From Actinomycetota bacterium (lineage in GTDB: Bacteria; Actinomycetota; Actinomycetes; Streptosporangiales; Streptosporangiaceae), in NCBI GenBank assembly GCA_003168295.1, contig PMST01000692.1, forward strand, positions 1 through 13,689: a stretch of DNA of 13,689 bases, given 5' to 3'. Positions within the stretch are counted from its first letter, which is position 1; each line of letters begins with the position of its first letter. The translations under genes and the position numbers were made by a program. The notes beneath the pieces were generated by a model. That model saw nothing but the letters and a program-made list of their open reading frames with translations. It was not told the DNA's origin and searched no databases. Of the stretch, positions 1-6,247 are shown in pieces.

Positions 1-1437
1 GCGTCCGGCTACCGGAGAAGCAATCCGCCCCCCGCCGCGACGCAGGTGCCTGATACGGCCACGCAGCAGGCGTTCATCAGCCAGGTCGCGCCGGGCGCGG
101 TGGCGGCGCAAAGCAGGTACGGCATCCCGGCTGCAGTGACGATCGCTCAGGCCATCGAGGAATCGGGGTGGGGTCAGAGCGCGCTGGCGGTCCGTGACCA
201 CAATCTCTTCGGCATCAAGGGCACTGGGCCGGCCGGAGCCGATATGCAGCCGACGCGCGAATACGCGAACGGGAGCTGGTTGACCCAGACCGCCGCGTTC
301 AAGGTGTACCACAACGTCGCCGAGAGCATCGCCGATCACAGTCAGCTTCTCGCCACGGGCCCGAGCTACCAGCAGGCCATGGCCGACCGGCACGTGCCTG
401 ATGCCTTCGCCGCCGACCTGACCGGCGTCTACGCGACCGATCCCGCCTACGGCACGAACCTCATCGCACTCATGAAGCTCTACAACCTTTACCGATACGA
501 CGCCGGGCCGTCCGGGACCACGGGGACTCCACAGGCGGCCAGCCCGAGCAGCACGCCGAGTCCGAACGAGACGCCGAGCCCGAGCAGCACGCCGAGCCCG
601 AACGGTGCCGCGAGCCCGAAGGGGACGCCGAGCCAGGGCGGGACAAGTAGCCGCAGCGGGGGAACGCAGGGCCAGGGCGGTGCCACGATCCCAGGCATCC
701 TCGATGCCTATACCGCGGCGACCGCGGCGCCTGCGGCTACCGCGGCGCGCGCCGCCGCTCCCGCGAGCGCCCGCGAGGCGACCGCAGGAGGTTCTCGGCC
801 GGCTGGCCGGCCAGCGCCGAGGATCGCTCCTCGCCGTGCTCAGGCTGGCACCCGTCGGTATGTGCCGCAGATCCCCCGGGCGGTCACGGCCGACTTCATC
901 ACGACGGCCAAGGCGCCGCTTACCCGCGCCGAACCCCTCTACCAGGACGTCGCCACCCACAGCGGCATTCGCTGGGAGTTGCTGGCGGCTTGCGACTGGA
1001 TGCAGTGCAAGGCGCAGCCGCGCAGCTCGCCGGTCCACGGGGAGAAGCTGGGAACGGCCAATTCCGATGGGACCGTCTACCGGACCAAATCGGAGGCGCT
1101 GACGCAGTGTGCCAACGATCTTATCGAGCTGGCGATGGCCGTCTACTGGATTGACATCACGGCCCGCCGGGCGCTTTCCGTGCGTAATCTGGCGAACGTT
1201 TTCGCGGCGTTCCGGTGGGGTGGCCTGCTCAAGCTGCACAGCATATCGGCCATGGAGTTTCCGTATTCGGTAGAAGGCCTGACGGCGCAGCACGTGAAGA
1301 TGCGGTGGCCCGACATCAGAGAGCGGAGCGCGCCGGACAAGCCCGGCTCAAGGTTCCGCCCGCCATTCGGGGCGGTACCGGTTGTTCTGAGCCTGGGTTA
1401 CCCGGCGGTAGATGAGTTATCCGCGGCACGCACATAA
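1..1437 (+). CDS. Two-domain peptidoglycan hydrolase with N-terminal GH73 glucosaminidase domain (5' end open)
   Basis: Predicted to cut the glycan strands of peptidoglycan outside the membrane. Numbering here is from the GTG at 46. Residues 7-150 match the GH73/FlgJ-type glucosaminidase fold, with the probable catalytic glutamate in AIEESGWG (E38/E39) followed by HNLFGIKG and REYANGSW. Residues 153-275 are a Pro/Ser/Thr/Gly- then Ala-rich linker. Residues 288-455 form a second conserved-looking domain with CDWMQC, PVHGEKLG and FAAFRWGGLLKLH; it may be another wall-binding or lysozyme-like module, but I cannot name it. The frame is open from base 1 and the GTG at 46 has no ribosome-binding site, so the true start and any signal peptide probably lie upstream. 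The next gene follows after 11 bases, suggesting co-transcription. The GH73 call is firm; the start is not. Confidence 0.85.
   Translation, partial: ASGYRRSNPPPAATQVPDTATQQAFISQVAPGAVAAQSRYGIPAAVTIAQAIEESGWGQSALAVRDHNLFGIKGTGPAGADMQPTREYANGSWLTQTAAFKVYHNVAESIADHSQLLATGPSYQQAMADRHVPDAFAADLTGVYATDPAYGTNLIALMKLYNLYRYDAGPSGTTGTPQAASPSSTPSPNETPSPSSTPSPNGAASPKGTPSQGGTSSRSGGTQGQGGATIPGILDAYTAATAAPAATAARAAAPASAREATAGGSRPAGRPAPRIAPRRAQAGTRRYVPQIPRAVTADFITTAKAPLTRAEPLYQDVATHSGIRWELLAACDWMQCKAQPRSSPVHGEKLGTANSDGTVYRTKSEALTQCANDLIELAMAVYWIDITARRALSVRNLANVFAAFRWGGLLKLHSISAMEFPYSVEGLTAQHVKMRWPDIRERSAPDKPGSRFRPPFGAVPVVLSLGYPAVDELSAART
541..604 (+). repeat. 36-base direct repeat in the hydrolase linker
   Basis: A 28-base unit at 541-568 recurs at 577-604 with one mismatch (t at 561, c at 597). 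The 36-base period encodes a 12-residue Ser/Pro/Thr/Asn unit (SPSSTPSPNETP), and degenerate copies follow. This is a coding repeat in the flexible linker between the two domains and probably varies in copy number among relatives. Confidence 0.75.
794..821. repeat. GC-rich palindrome inside the hydrolase linker
   Basis: Bases 802-815 (GCTGGCCGGCCAGC) are a perfect 14-base palindrome, flanked by 6-base arms ctcggc (794-799) and gccgag (816-821) that could extend the stem with a one-base offset. It lies inside coding sequence and has no T-tract, so it is not an intrinsic terminator. It may be chance in Ala/Arg/Gly codons. Confidence 0.5.
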
Positions 1438-1448
1438 AGGAAACCGAT

Positions 1449-2585
1449 ATGCTCCGCTTCTTTATTTTCTTGCTGGGAATGCTCACGACGAGCCGGGGCG
1501 GGAGCCCGAGGTTCAGCTCGGCCCGGGATCAGGACTCATCCAGCACGAGAGAACTGCCGGGTCCGTCTGGCCCACAGTTGTACAGCGCTTCGCGCGGGCC
1601 TCGTCCGCGGAGCGGCCCGCCGCCTGCTCCGCGATATAGCAACAGCGGGGAGTGGTGGCCCGCCCCGGATGAGTCGGCATCGGCGCCCCCTGAGGGCGGT
1701 CCATACGCTCCGCAGCGAGATCTTCGCAAAGGGGCCAGGATCGGCCGGGACGGGCTTAACGGCTCTAGGGGGTCTAACGGGCGACGCCGCTGGATCCCGT
1801 TGCCGGTGAAGTGGGGAGCGGTCATTCTCCTGATTGGCCTGATTTTCCGTAAGGCGGTCGCGTGGGCGGTGCTGCTGGCGCTTTCCTCGGTGCTGCACCT
1901 CGTGGGGGTCAATGTCCATCTGCCCCATGTCAAGCTTTCCTGGCCGTGGCAGTCGGTCAGCGCAGGCACCACCACCAACATTTATGTAGGCCCGTGGGTG
2001 CTGCAGAAGATCGAGGGCATCTCGAAGCCGGCCCTCGGCACGGAGAACTTCAACTTCACCTTTACCCACAAGGTCTCAAAAAATATAGGCATCTGGCCGT
2101 GCTGGTACTCAAGTACCTTCAATACGGTCGGCCACGCTTCGGCCACGGTCGATCTCAATCCGGGGGCGGCGTGGTGGGCGCCGTCGGCTGGCCACTATAA
2201 ACTGCAGGTCCTGAGCAAGCCGGTCACCGGCAAGCCGGGGCGGGTGAGCGTCGTCGTTGTCTTGCCTCAACCGCAGCTCCCGCAGTCCGTGCACGATGTC
2301 ACCATCGACGACACACTGTCGCATCCGATCGACACGCAGCACAGCTGGACTTATCCCGGATTCGGCTGCGGCGGACTTATCCGTCCGCAATTTTCTGAGT
2401 CGGTACTTTACTCCCAGGCGCAGAGCCTCGCGTTCAGCCAGGTCAGGACCAATCCGAAGATTACACGTCCGCTGATTAGCGCGGCCGAAGCTGAGGCGGG
2501 CCAGATCATCAGGAATAACTTCATCCAGCCGACCGTGAATGCGCTCGGCTACACGCTGGCAGACTTTACCCTCCGGTGGTCTTAG
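1449..2585 (+). CDS. Membrane-anchored protein with DUF4230-like external domain, function unknown
   Basis: A 378-residue protein. Its ATG is preceded by an aaaggaaa ribosome-binding site (1436-1443), 11 bases after the hydrolase stop, so the two are probably one transcript. Residues 1-13 are hydrophobic and 15-115 are a Pro/Ser/Gly/Arg-rich, disordered-looking stretch. Residues 121-153 are strongly hydrophobic, enough for one long or two short membrane segments. Residues 155-378 are a beta-rich region ending in a helix (AEAEAGQIIRNNF) and a final strand. The layout of a VDL strand, a VVVVLPQPQL strand, a downstream HPIDTQ segment, a helix and a terminal GY...F strand resembles DUF4230 proteins; this is pattern memory, not a search result. 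I infer the C-terminal domain faces the wall and works with the hydrolase. It is richer in A/T than its neighbours around 2060-2100. Confidence 0.75.
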   Translation: MLRFFIFLLGMLTTSRGGSPRFSSARDQDSSSTRELPGPSGPQLYSASRGPRPRSGPPPAPRYSNSGEWWPAPDESASAPPEGGPYAPQRDLRKGARIGRDGLNGSRGSNGRRRWIPLPVKWGAVILLIGLIFRKAVAWAVLLALSSVLHLVGVNVHLPHVKLSWPWQSVSAGTTTNIYVGPWVLQKIEGISKPALGTENFNFTFTHKVSKNIGIWPCWYSSTFNTVGHASATVDLNPGAAWWAPSAGHYKLQVLSKPVTGKPGRVSVVVVLPQPQLPQSVHDVTIDDTLSHPIDTQHSWTYPGFGCGGLIRPQFSESVLYSQAQSLAFSQVRTNPKITRPLISAAEAEAGQIIRNNFIQPTVNALGYTLADFTLRWS

Positions 2586-3418
2586 CGGCCGTCGAACTTG
2601 TCTGGGTCGGGGCCTGTGCGCTCGTTCCGGTTCAGCAGGGTGATCGACTCGACGTCCTCGCCGGAGAGCGCGAAGTCGAAGATCTCGATGTTCTCCTTGA
2701 TGCGCTGGGGGGTCACCGACTTCGGGAAGATGATGTCACCGCGCTCAATATGCCAGCGCAGTACGACCTGGGCCGGGGTCTTGCCGACGCGGCGAGCAAT
2801 CGCGTCGATCGTCGGGTCGTCGAGGGCGTTGCCCTGTGCCAGCGGCGACCAGGCTTCGATCGCGATCTGGTGCTCGGCGCAGAATCCGCGCAGCTCGTCC
2901 TGGGTCAGGTAGGGGTTGACCTCGATCTGGTCGACCGCCGGGGGGATGTCTGATTCGCCGTGCAGCCGCCGCAGGTGACGCGGCTGGAAGTTGGAGACGC
3001 CGATGGAACGGGCGCGTCCGTCGCGGTAGAACTCCTCCAGGGTATTCCAGGTCGATACGTAATCGCCGTCGTACCTGGTCGGCAGCGGCCAGTGGATCAG
3101 GAACAGGTCCAGGTAGTCGAACCCGAGGGTCTTGAGCGACTCGTCGAAGGCCCGGCGGGCGTCATCGGGTTCGTGCGCGTCGTTGCCCAGCTTGCTGGTG
3201 ACGAACACATCGGCGCGGTCCAGGCCCGACCGCCTGATCGCTTCGCCGACCTCCCTCTCGTTGCCGTACATCTCGGCGGTGTCGATGTGCCGGTAGCCGA
3301 CTTCCAGGGCGGTGCTCACCGCGGCGGCGGTGTCCTCGGGCTTGACCTGGAAGACGCCGAAACCGAACTGGGGGATTTTCTGGCCGTTGCTCAGCGTGAT
3401 ATCGGGTATGGCGGTCAC
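2582..3418 (-). CDS. Aldo/keto reductase (AKR5 / 2,5-diketo-D-gluconate reductase-like)
   Basis: A 278-residue cytoplasmic NADPH-dependent reductase of carbonyl compounds, of typical family length. The (beta/alpha)8 catalytic tetrad is complete: D46 and Y51 in DTAEMYGNE, K76 in VTSKL, and H109 in LIHWPLP. The IGVSNF signature lies near residue 140, and the cofactor-phosphate-binding segment PKSVTPQRIKENI lies near the C-terminus. I chose the GTG at 3418 because an AGGAG site (3429-3433) sits 10 bases upstream and families of this type begin shortly before TLSNG; an in-frame ATG further up (3475) would add 19 unconserved residues. Its TAA overlaps the TAG of the convergent membrane-protein gene within 2582-2585. 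The physiological substrate cannot be read from sequence; family members act on diketogluconate, methylglyoxal and other aldehydes or ketones. Confidence 0.93.
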   Translation of the reverse strand: MTAIPDITLSNGQKIPQFGFGVFQVKPEDTAAAVSTALEVGYRHIDTAEMYGNEREVGEAIRRSGLDRADVFVTSKLGNDAHEPDDARRAFDESLKTLGFDYLDLFLIHWPLPTRYDGDYVSTWNTLEEFYRDGRARSIGVSNFQPRHLRRLHGESDIPPAVDQIEVNPYLTQDELRGFCAEHQIAIEAWSPLAQGNALDDPTIDAIARRVGKTPAQVVLRWHIERGDIIFPKSVTPQRIKENIEIFDFALSGEDVESITLLNRNERTGPDPDKFDGR

Positions 3419-3428
3419 GACGGAATCT

Positions 3429-3433
3429 CTCCT
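3429..3433 (-). promoter_or_regulatory. Ribosome-binding site fixing the aldo/keto reductase start
   Basis: CTCCT on the plus strand reads AGGAG on the minus strand, 10 bases before the GTG at 3418. No comparable site precedes the upstream in-frame ATG at 3475. Confidence 0.6.
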
Positions 3434-3542
3434 TCGGGCGTTCCAGTAGCTGCATAAGCGTTCGTCACGCAGCACTGCCCGTTCCTGGCCGGCCTACACG
3501 GTCCGGTTACCCGTTTCTTCTGGCCCTCGGGGTCAGGCTAGC

Positions 3543-3557
3543 GATAATGCTGTCATG
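3543..3557 (+). promoter_or_regulatory. Candidate leaderless promoter of the Tim44-like pair
   Basis: GATAAT at 3543-3548 matches TATAAT at five of six bases and ends 6 bases before the ATG at 3555, so transcription would begin at or next to the start codon. No Shine-Dalgarno sequence precedes that ATG. The -35 region (about 3518-3525) is poor. The rest of the 3419-3554 gap also holds the upstream region of the divergent reductase, where I see no clear promoter. Confidence 0.4.
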
Positions 3558-4310
3558 TCGGGCCAAAGAGTTATGCAGGCAGCCCCGGGCAGAGCGGGCT
3601 GTGCCGGGGGCTTGTGGCTCATGTTGAAATTGCCGTTCATGATCTTGCGGGTGATACCGCATGTCGGCAGCATCCTTCGCGGCGAAGCGGCCACCGACTC
3701 TGGCGCACGGGCCCGGAGTGCGGGAGAAGAACTCACGCCTGCCGATGACCAGGCCGTGGTGGCGGCCGCGCTGGCTGCATTGAAGTCCCGTGATGGCGGC
3801 TTTGACCTTGCGGCCACGACGAGAGGGGTCGTGCGGGCGCGTGAGGTGGTGGACCTAGCCCGGCAGGCGGACGATGCCTCAGCCGCTCGCCAGGTCATGT
3901 CCGACGGCCTGTGGAGAGTCTTCGTCCTGCTCTTGGCCGAGCGCGCCGCTCACGGCGTGCGCCGTCACGGGACATCAGTGGTCGTCGGTGCCGAGGTGGT
4001 CGCGGCGACCCGCGACCGGCAAGCTGAACAGCTCCGCATCCGCCTCGCCTGCCAGGGTGAGCGGTGCGAGGTCGCCGACGTGGTGCTGGGCGGCCAGTAC
4101 GGACAGCAAAGGTGGGATGAGGACTGGATCATCCGCCGTTCGGCCGACGCGACGACGCCCGCAAGCGGCGGCGTCCTGAGCAGCCGGTGCCCGCAATGTG
4201 GCGCAGCCCTTCGGGTCGAGACGGACGGAAGCTGTGCGTACTGCCGGGCCCTGGTCCTGGCGGGCGGGCGAGACTGGGTCGTGTGGAGCATCGAGGAGGC
4301 GCCATGGTGA
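3555..4310 (+). CDS. Tim44-like domain protein with C-terminal zinc ribbon (first of a pair)
   Basis: A 251-residue protein. A hydrophobic stretch at about residues 19-41 (WLMLKLPFMILRVIPHV) is a probable membrane or peripheral anchor. Residues about 60-195 look like a Tim44-like/NTF2-type domain: the run ALKSRDGGFDLAA, then helices, then beta strands ending WIIRR, parallels the clearer copy in the next gene. Residues 212-230 carry two CxxC pairs (C212/C215 and C227/C230), a rubredoxin-like zinc ribbon. The role is unknown; in mitochondria this domain anchors the import motor at the membrane, but nothing ties bacterial copies to import. In-frame ATGs at 3573 and 3621 are alternative starts; 3555 fits the leaderless -10 box. 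It overlaps the next gene by 7 bases, so translation is probably coupled. The paralogy is seen; the Tim44 label is a family-level inference. Confidence 0.65.
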   Translation: MSGQRVMQAAPGRAGCAGGLWLMLKLPFMILRVIPHVGSILRGEAATDSGARARSAGEELTPADDQAVVAAALAALKSRDGGFDLAATTRGVVRAREVVDLARQADDASAARQVMSDGLWRVFVLLLAERAAHGVRRHGTSVVVGAEVVAATRDRQAEQLRIRLACQGERCEVADVVLGGQYGQQRWDEDWIIRRSADATTPASGGVLSSRCPQCGAALRVETDGSCAYCRALVLAGGRDWVVWSIEEAPW

Positions 4311-5104
4311 TCGTCAAAGACGTCATCGGCGGCATCCTCGGTGTCTACATTCTGGCCTGGGTCGTGGCGCTGGCCTTCATCGTGTTCCTGGCGCTTGTGC
4401 TCGTCGTCTCGCGCGGGCGTTCAGACGCCGTGCGGAACGTATTCCGCCGGGCAGTAGCGGCCGGAGCCCCGCAAGGGGCGGTGCGCACGGCCGGGAGGTC
4501 CGGCTCATCCGCCGATTTGGCCGCGGCCATCAGGGACCTGCAGTCGGTTGATCCCGGCTTCGACGTGACCGCGTTCCTAGACAACGCCCGGGTAGCGGTG
4601 GGCGCCTACGCCATGGCCCACTCGGCGGAAGATGACCGCCTGCTCCGGCGCATCACCACGCCCGGCTTCTGGCAGACGCCCAACGGCAAGGCGGTGGCCG
4701 CGGCGGTAGCCGAGTGGCAGCGCTACGCCGGTGACCGGCCGGGTACGACCAACCGCGGCCGGATGGTGCTGGACATCAGCTGGCGCCAGCCGGAGGTGAA
4801 GAACGTCGCGCTGGGCGACCAGGGGATGGACCGGATAACGGTCCGGCTGGCCTCGGTGATCGCCGGGGCGGTGGCGCCGGGCTGGCGGCGGACCGACACG
4901 GTCACGCGATTCGACTGGGACTTCGTCCGACCCGCTGGCCAAAGGACCGACCCGAGGGCCGTGTTGCTGCCGGGGACATGCGCCGAATGCGGTGGTCCTT
5001 ACCGTTCGGATGTCGACAACGTTTGTTCCCACTGCCAGGCCGCCCGGCCTGACACCCAGGCCGGCTGGCGCCTTGACCGCATGTACCTCGTGGTCGGCGG
5101 CTAA
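4304..5104 (+). CDS. Tim44-like domain membrane protein with C-terminal zinc ribbon (second of a pair)
   Basis: A 266-residue protein. Residues 10-36 form one clear membrane helix followed by basic residues (SRGRSDAVR), placing the rest in the cytoplasm. Residues about 70-208 match the Tim44-like pattern: DPGFDVTAFLDNARVAVGAY, then a helix with ITTPGFW, then strands ending TRFDWDFVRP. A zinc ribbon follows with C226/C229 and C241/C244. The ATG at 4304 lies 4 bases after AGGAGG (4294-4299); the GTG at 4307 would give 7-base spacing and is equally possible. It overlaps the stop of the upstream paralogue (ATGGTGA), so the pair is surely one operon and probably works as a heteromer or as successive adaptors. 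No substrate is apparent. The opposite strand is open in the GH76 frame through the second half of this gene. Confidence 0.72.
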   Translation: MVIVKDVIGGILGVYILAWVVALAFIVFLALVLVVSRGRSDAVRNVFRRAVAAGAPQGAVRTAGRSGSSADLAAAIRDLQSVDPGFDVTAFLDNARVAVGAYAMAHSAEDDRLLRRITTPGFWQTPNGKAVAAAVAEWQRYAGDRPGTTNRGRMVLDISWRQPEVKNVALGDQGMDRITVRLASVIAGAVAPGWRRTDTVTRFDWDFVRPAGQRTDPRAVLLPGTCAECGGPYRSDVDNVCSHCQAARPDTQAGWRLDRMYLVVGG

Positions 5105-6124
5105 CTGACCCGGCGCGAGGGCGACGGCGGCGTTGAGGCCGTCGAGGGCTGAACTCTGCCTGGCCGCATCGGCCCGATCGAAGGGCCCGGTCCAGCGCAA
5201 GCCGAATTCGTCGTTCACGTTCTTGCTGGCGGCCCACAGGGACCGGGCATTGCCGAGGATAAATTCGCGGTAGGCGGGCTGGCGGCTCCGCAACCAGAAG
5301 TCGTAGAGGTAACGCACAAAGATCCCTTTGAACTGCACCTGGTCGCCGTCGCATCCCTGGCCGCCTGCCTCGCAGGGCTCGGTGAGGATCCCGGGTAGGG
5401 TCGGGGACGGCGGGGTGGTCAGCATGCTCAGCACCGCGTCGGCGATGGACTCTCCCTGAGCCAGGTAGGCATGATCGCCCGTGATCTCGAACAGGGCGCC
5501 GAGGCCGCCGAGGATCACGCCCTGGTTATAGGTCCACGTGGTACCGCCATTGTTCTCGCACGTCGCGGTGAGCCCGTCGTTGACCAGGCCGTCGGCGCCG
5601 ATCAGGCCGTGTGAGCTGAACCATTGCCAGGTCCGCAGCGCCCACGTCAGGTAGCTCCCGTGATCACCTGGCGTGCGCTGATGGAGCAGGGCCGCGAGGG
5701 TGAGGAACAACTCGTTCGTGATCGCGTTCTTGTAGTTCTTCGACTCGTTCCACCATAGGCCACCGGCGCACGTATCGTCCCAGCCCGCCACGTTGTGGGC
5801 GAAGATGGTCCGGGCCGCGTCGAGATAGCGGCGGTCACGGGTCAGGTCGTAAGCCGCGACCCAGGCCAGTGCCCACCACGCGTTGTCGTCGTAGTAGTTG
5901 TTGATGAAATCCGCGTGCTTCCTGCGGGCAGCCGTGAACGTCGTCCCGATGACGCCCGCGTGGGTGCCATCCCCGGTCAGCTTGGTGTACCCGATCACCG
6001 CCGTCAGCGCGTTGGCGGCATTCCACCAGCTCGTGCTCCTCCACTGACCGGTCGACGGGTCATACCACCGTTGCAGTGCGTTGATTCCGGCCGCCGCCCA
6101 GGCCCGGTAATCGGGGTCTGTCAT
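4577..6124 (-). CDS. GH76 alpha-1,6-mannanase-like glycoside hydrolase with an antisense-encoded C-terminal extension
   Basis: Residues 1-335 form a complete GH76 (alpha/alpha)6 domain. The Asp pair D79/D80 in NNYYDDNAWWALAW corresponds to the family's catalytic acids, followed by GGLWWNESKNYKNAITNELF, TWTYNQGVILGGL and QFKGIFVRYL, ending with RQSSALDGLNAAV. GH76 enzymes cleave alpha-1,6-mannan backbones. The ATG at 6124 is chosen for its GGAGG 6 bases upstream; the longer open frame (to 6577) crosses the divergent gene and is not coding. No signal peptide is visible, so the protein is predicted to be cytoplasmic, which is unusual for this family. After residue 340 the frame continues about 175 codons antisense to the second Tim44-like gene, giving 515 residues where about 340 would be enough. 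That tail is low-complexity and resembles nothing I know. The enzyme call is firm; the end is doubtful. Confidence 0.88.
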   Translation of the reverse strand: MTDPDYRAWAAAGINALQRWYDPSTGQWRSTSWWNAANALTAVIGYTKLTGDGTHAGVIGTTFTAARRKHADFINNYYDDNAWWALAWVAAYDLTRDRRYLDAARTIFAHNVAGWDDTCAGGLWWNESKNYKNAITNELFLTLAALLHQRTPGDHGSYLTWALRTWQWFSSHGLIGADGLVNDGLTATCENNGGTTWTYNQGVILGGLGALFEITGDHAYLAQGESIADAVLSMLTTPPSPTLPGILTEPCEAGGQGCDGDQVQFKGIFVRYLYDFWLRSRQPAYREFILGNARSLWAASKNVNDEFGLRWTGPFDRADAARQSSALDGLNAAVALAPGQLAADHEVHAVKAPAGLGVRPGGLAVGTNVVDIRTVRTTAFGACPRQQHGPRVGPLASGSDEVPVESRDRVGPPPARRHRPGDHRGQPDRYPVHPLVAQRDVLHLRLAPADVQHHPAAVGRTRPVTGVALPLGYRRGHRLAVGRLPEAGRGDAPEQAVIFRRVGHGVGAHRYPGVV

Positions 6125-6130
6125 GCACGT

Positions 6131-6135
6131 CCTCC
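6131..6135 (-). promoter_or_regulatory. Ribosome-binding site fixing the GH76 start
   Basis: CCTCC on the plus strand reads GGAGG on the minus strand, 6 bases before the ATG at 6124. It lies in the 123-base divergent gap 6125-6247. I see no convincing -10/-35 pair on either strand there, only a short TGGCGCCA palindrome at 6172-6179. Confidence 0.75.
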
Positions 6136-6247
6136 ACTGGCCACCGCCCGACTCGCAGCATGACACCATGATGGCGCCAGGCAGGTGACTGATCCCGCGG
6201 CGGGCGGGTAGCACAGGAACCGGTACGCGACCTAAGGCGGCACAGAT

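Noticed and set aside
605..1102. 165-codon plus-strand frame inside the hydrolase gene
   Set aside because: Its Arg/Pro/Ala-rich translation is the out-of-frame reading of the GC-rich linker, and the GH73 frame continues intact on both sides.
6172..6179. TGGCGCCA palindrome in the divergent gap
   Set aside because: Eight bases of GC-rich palindrome are expected by chance here; there is no second copy and no promoter element at a fitting distance.
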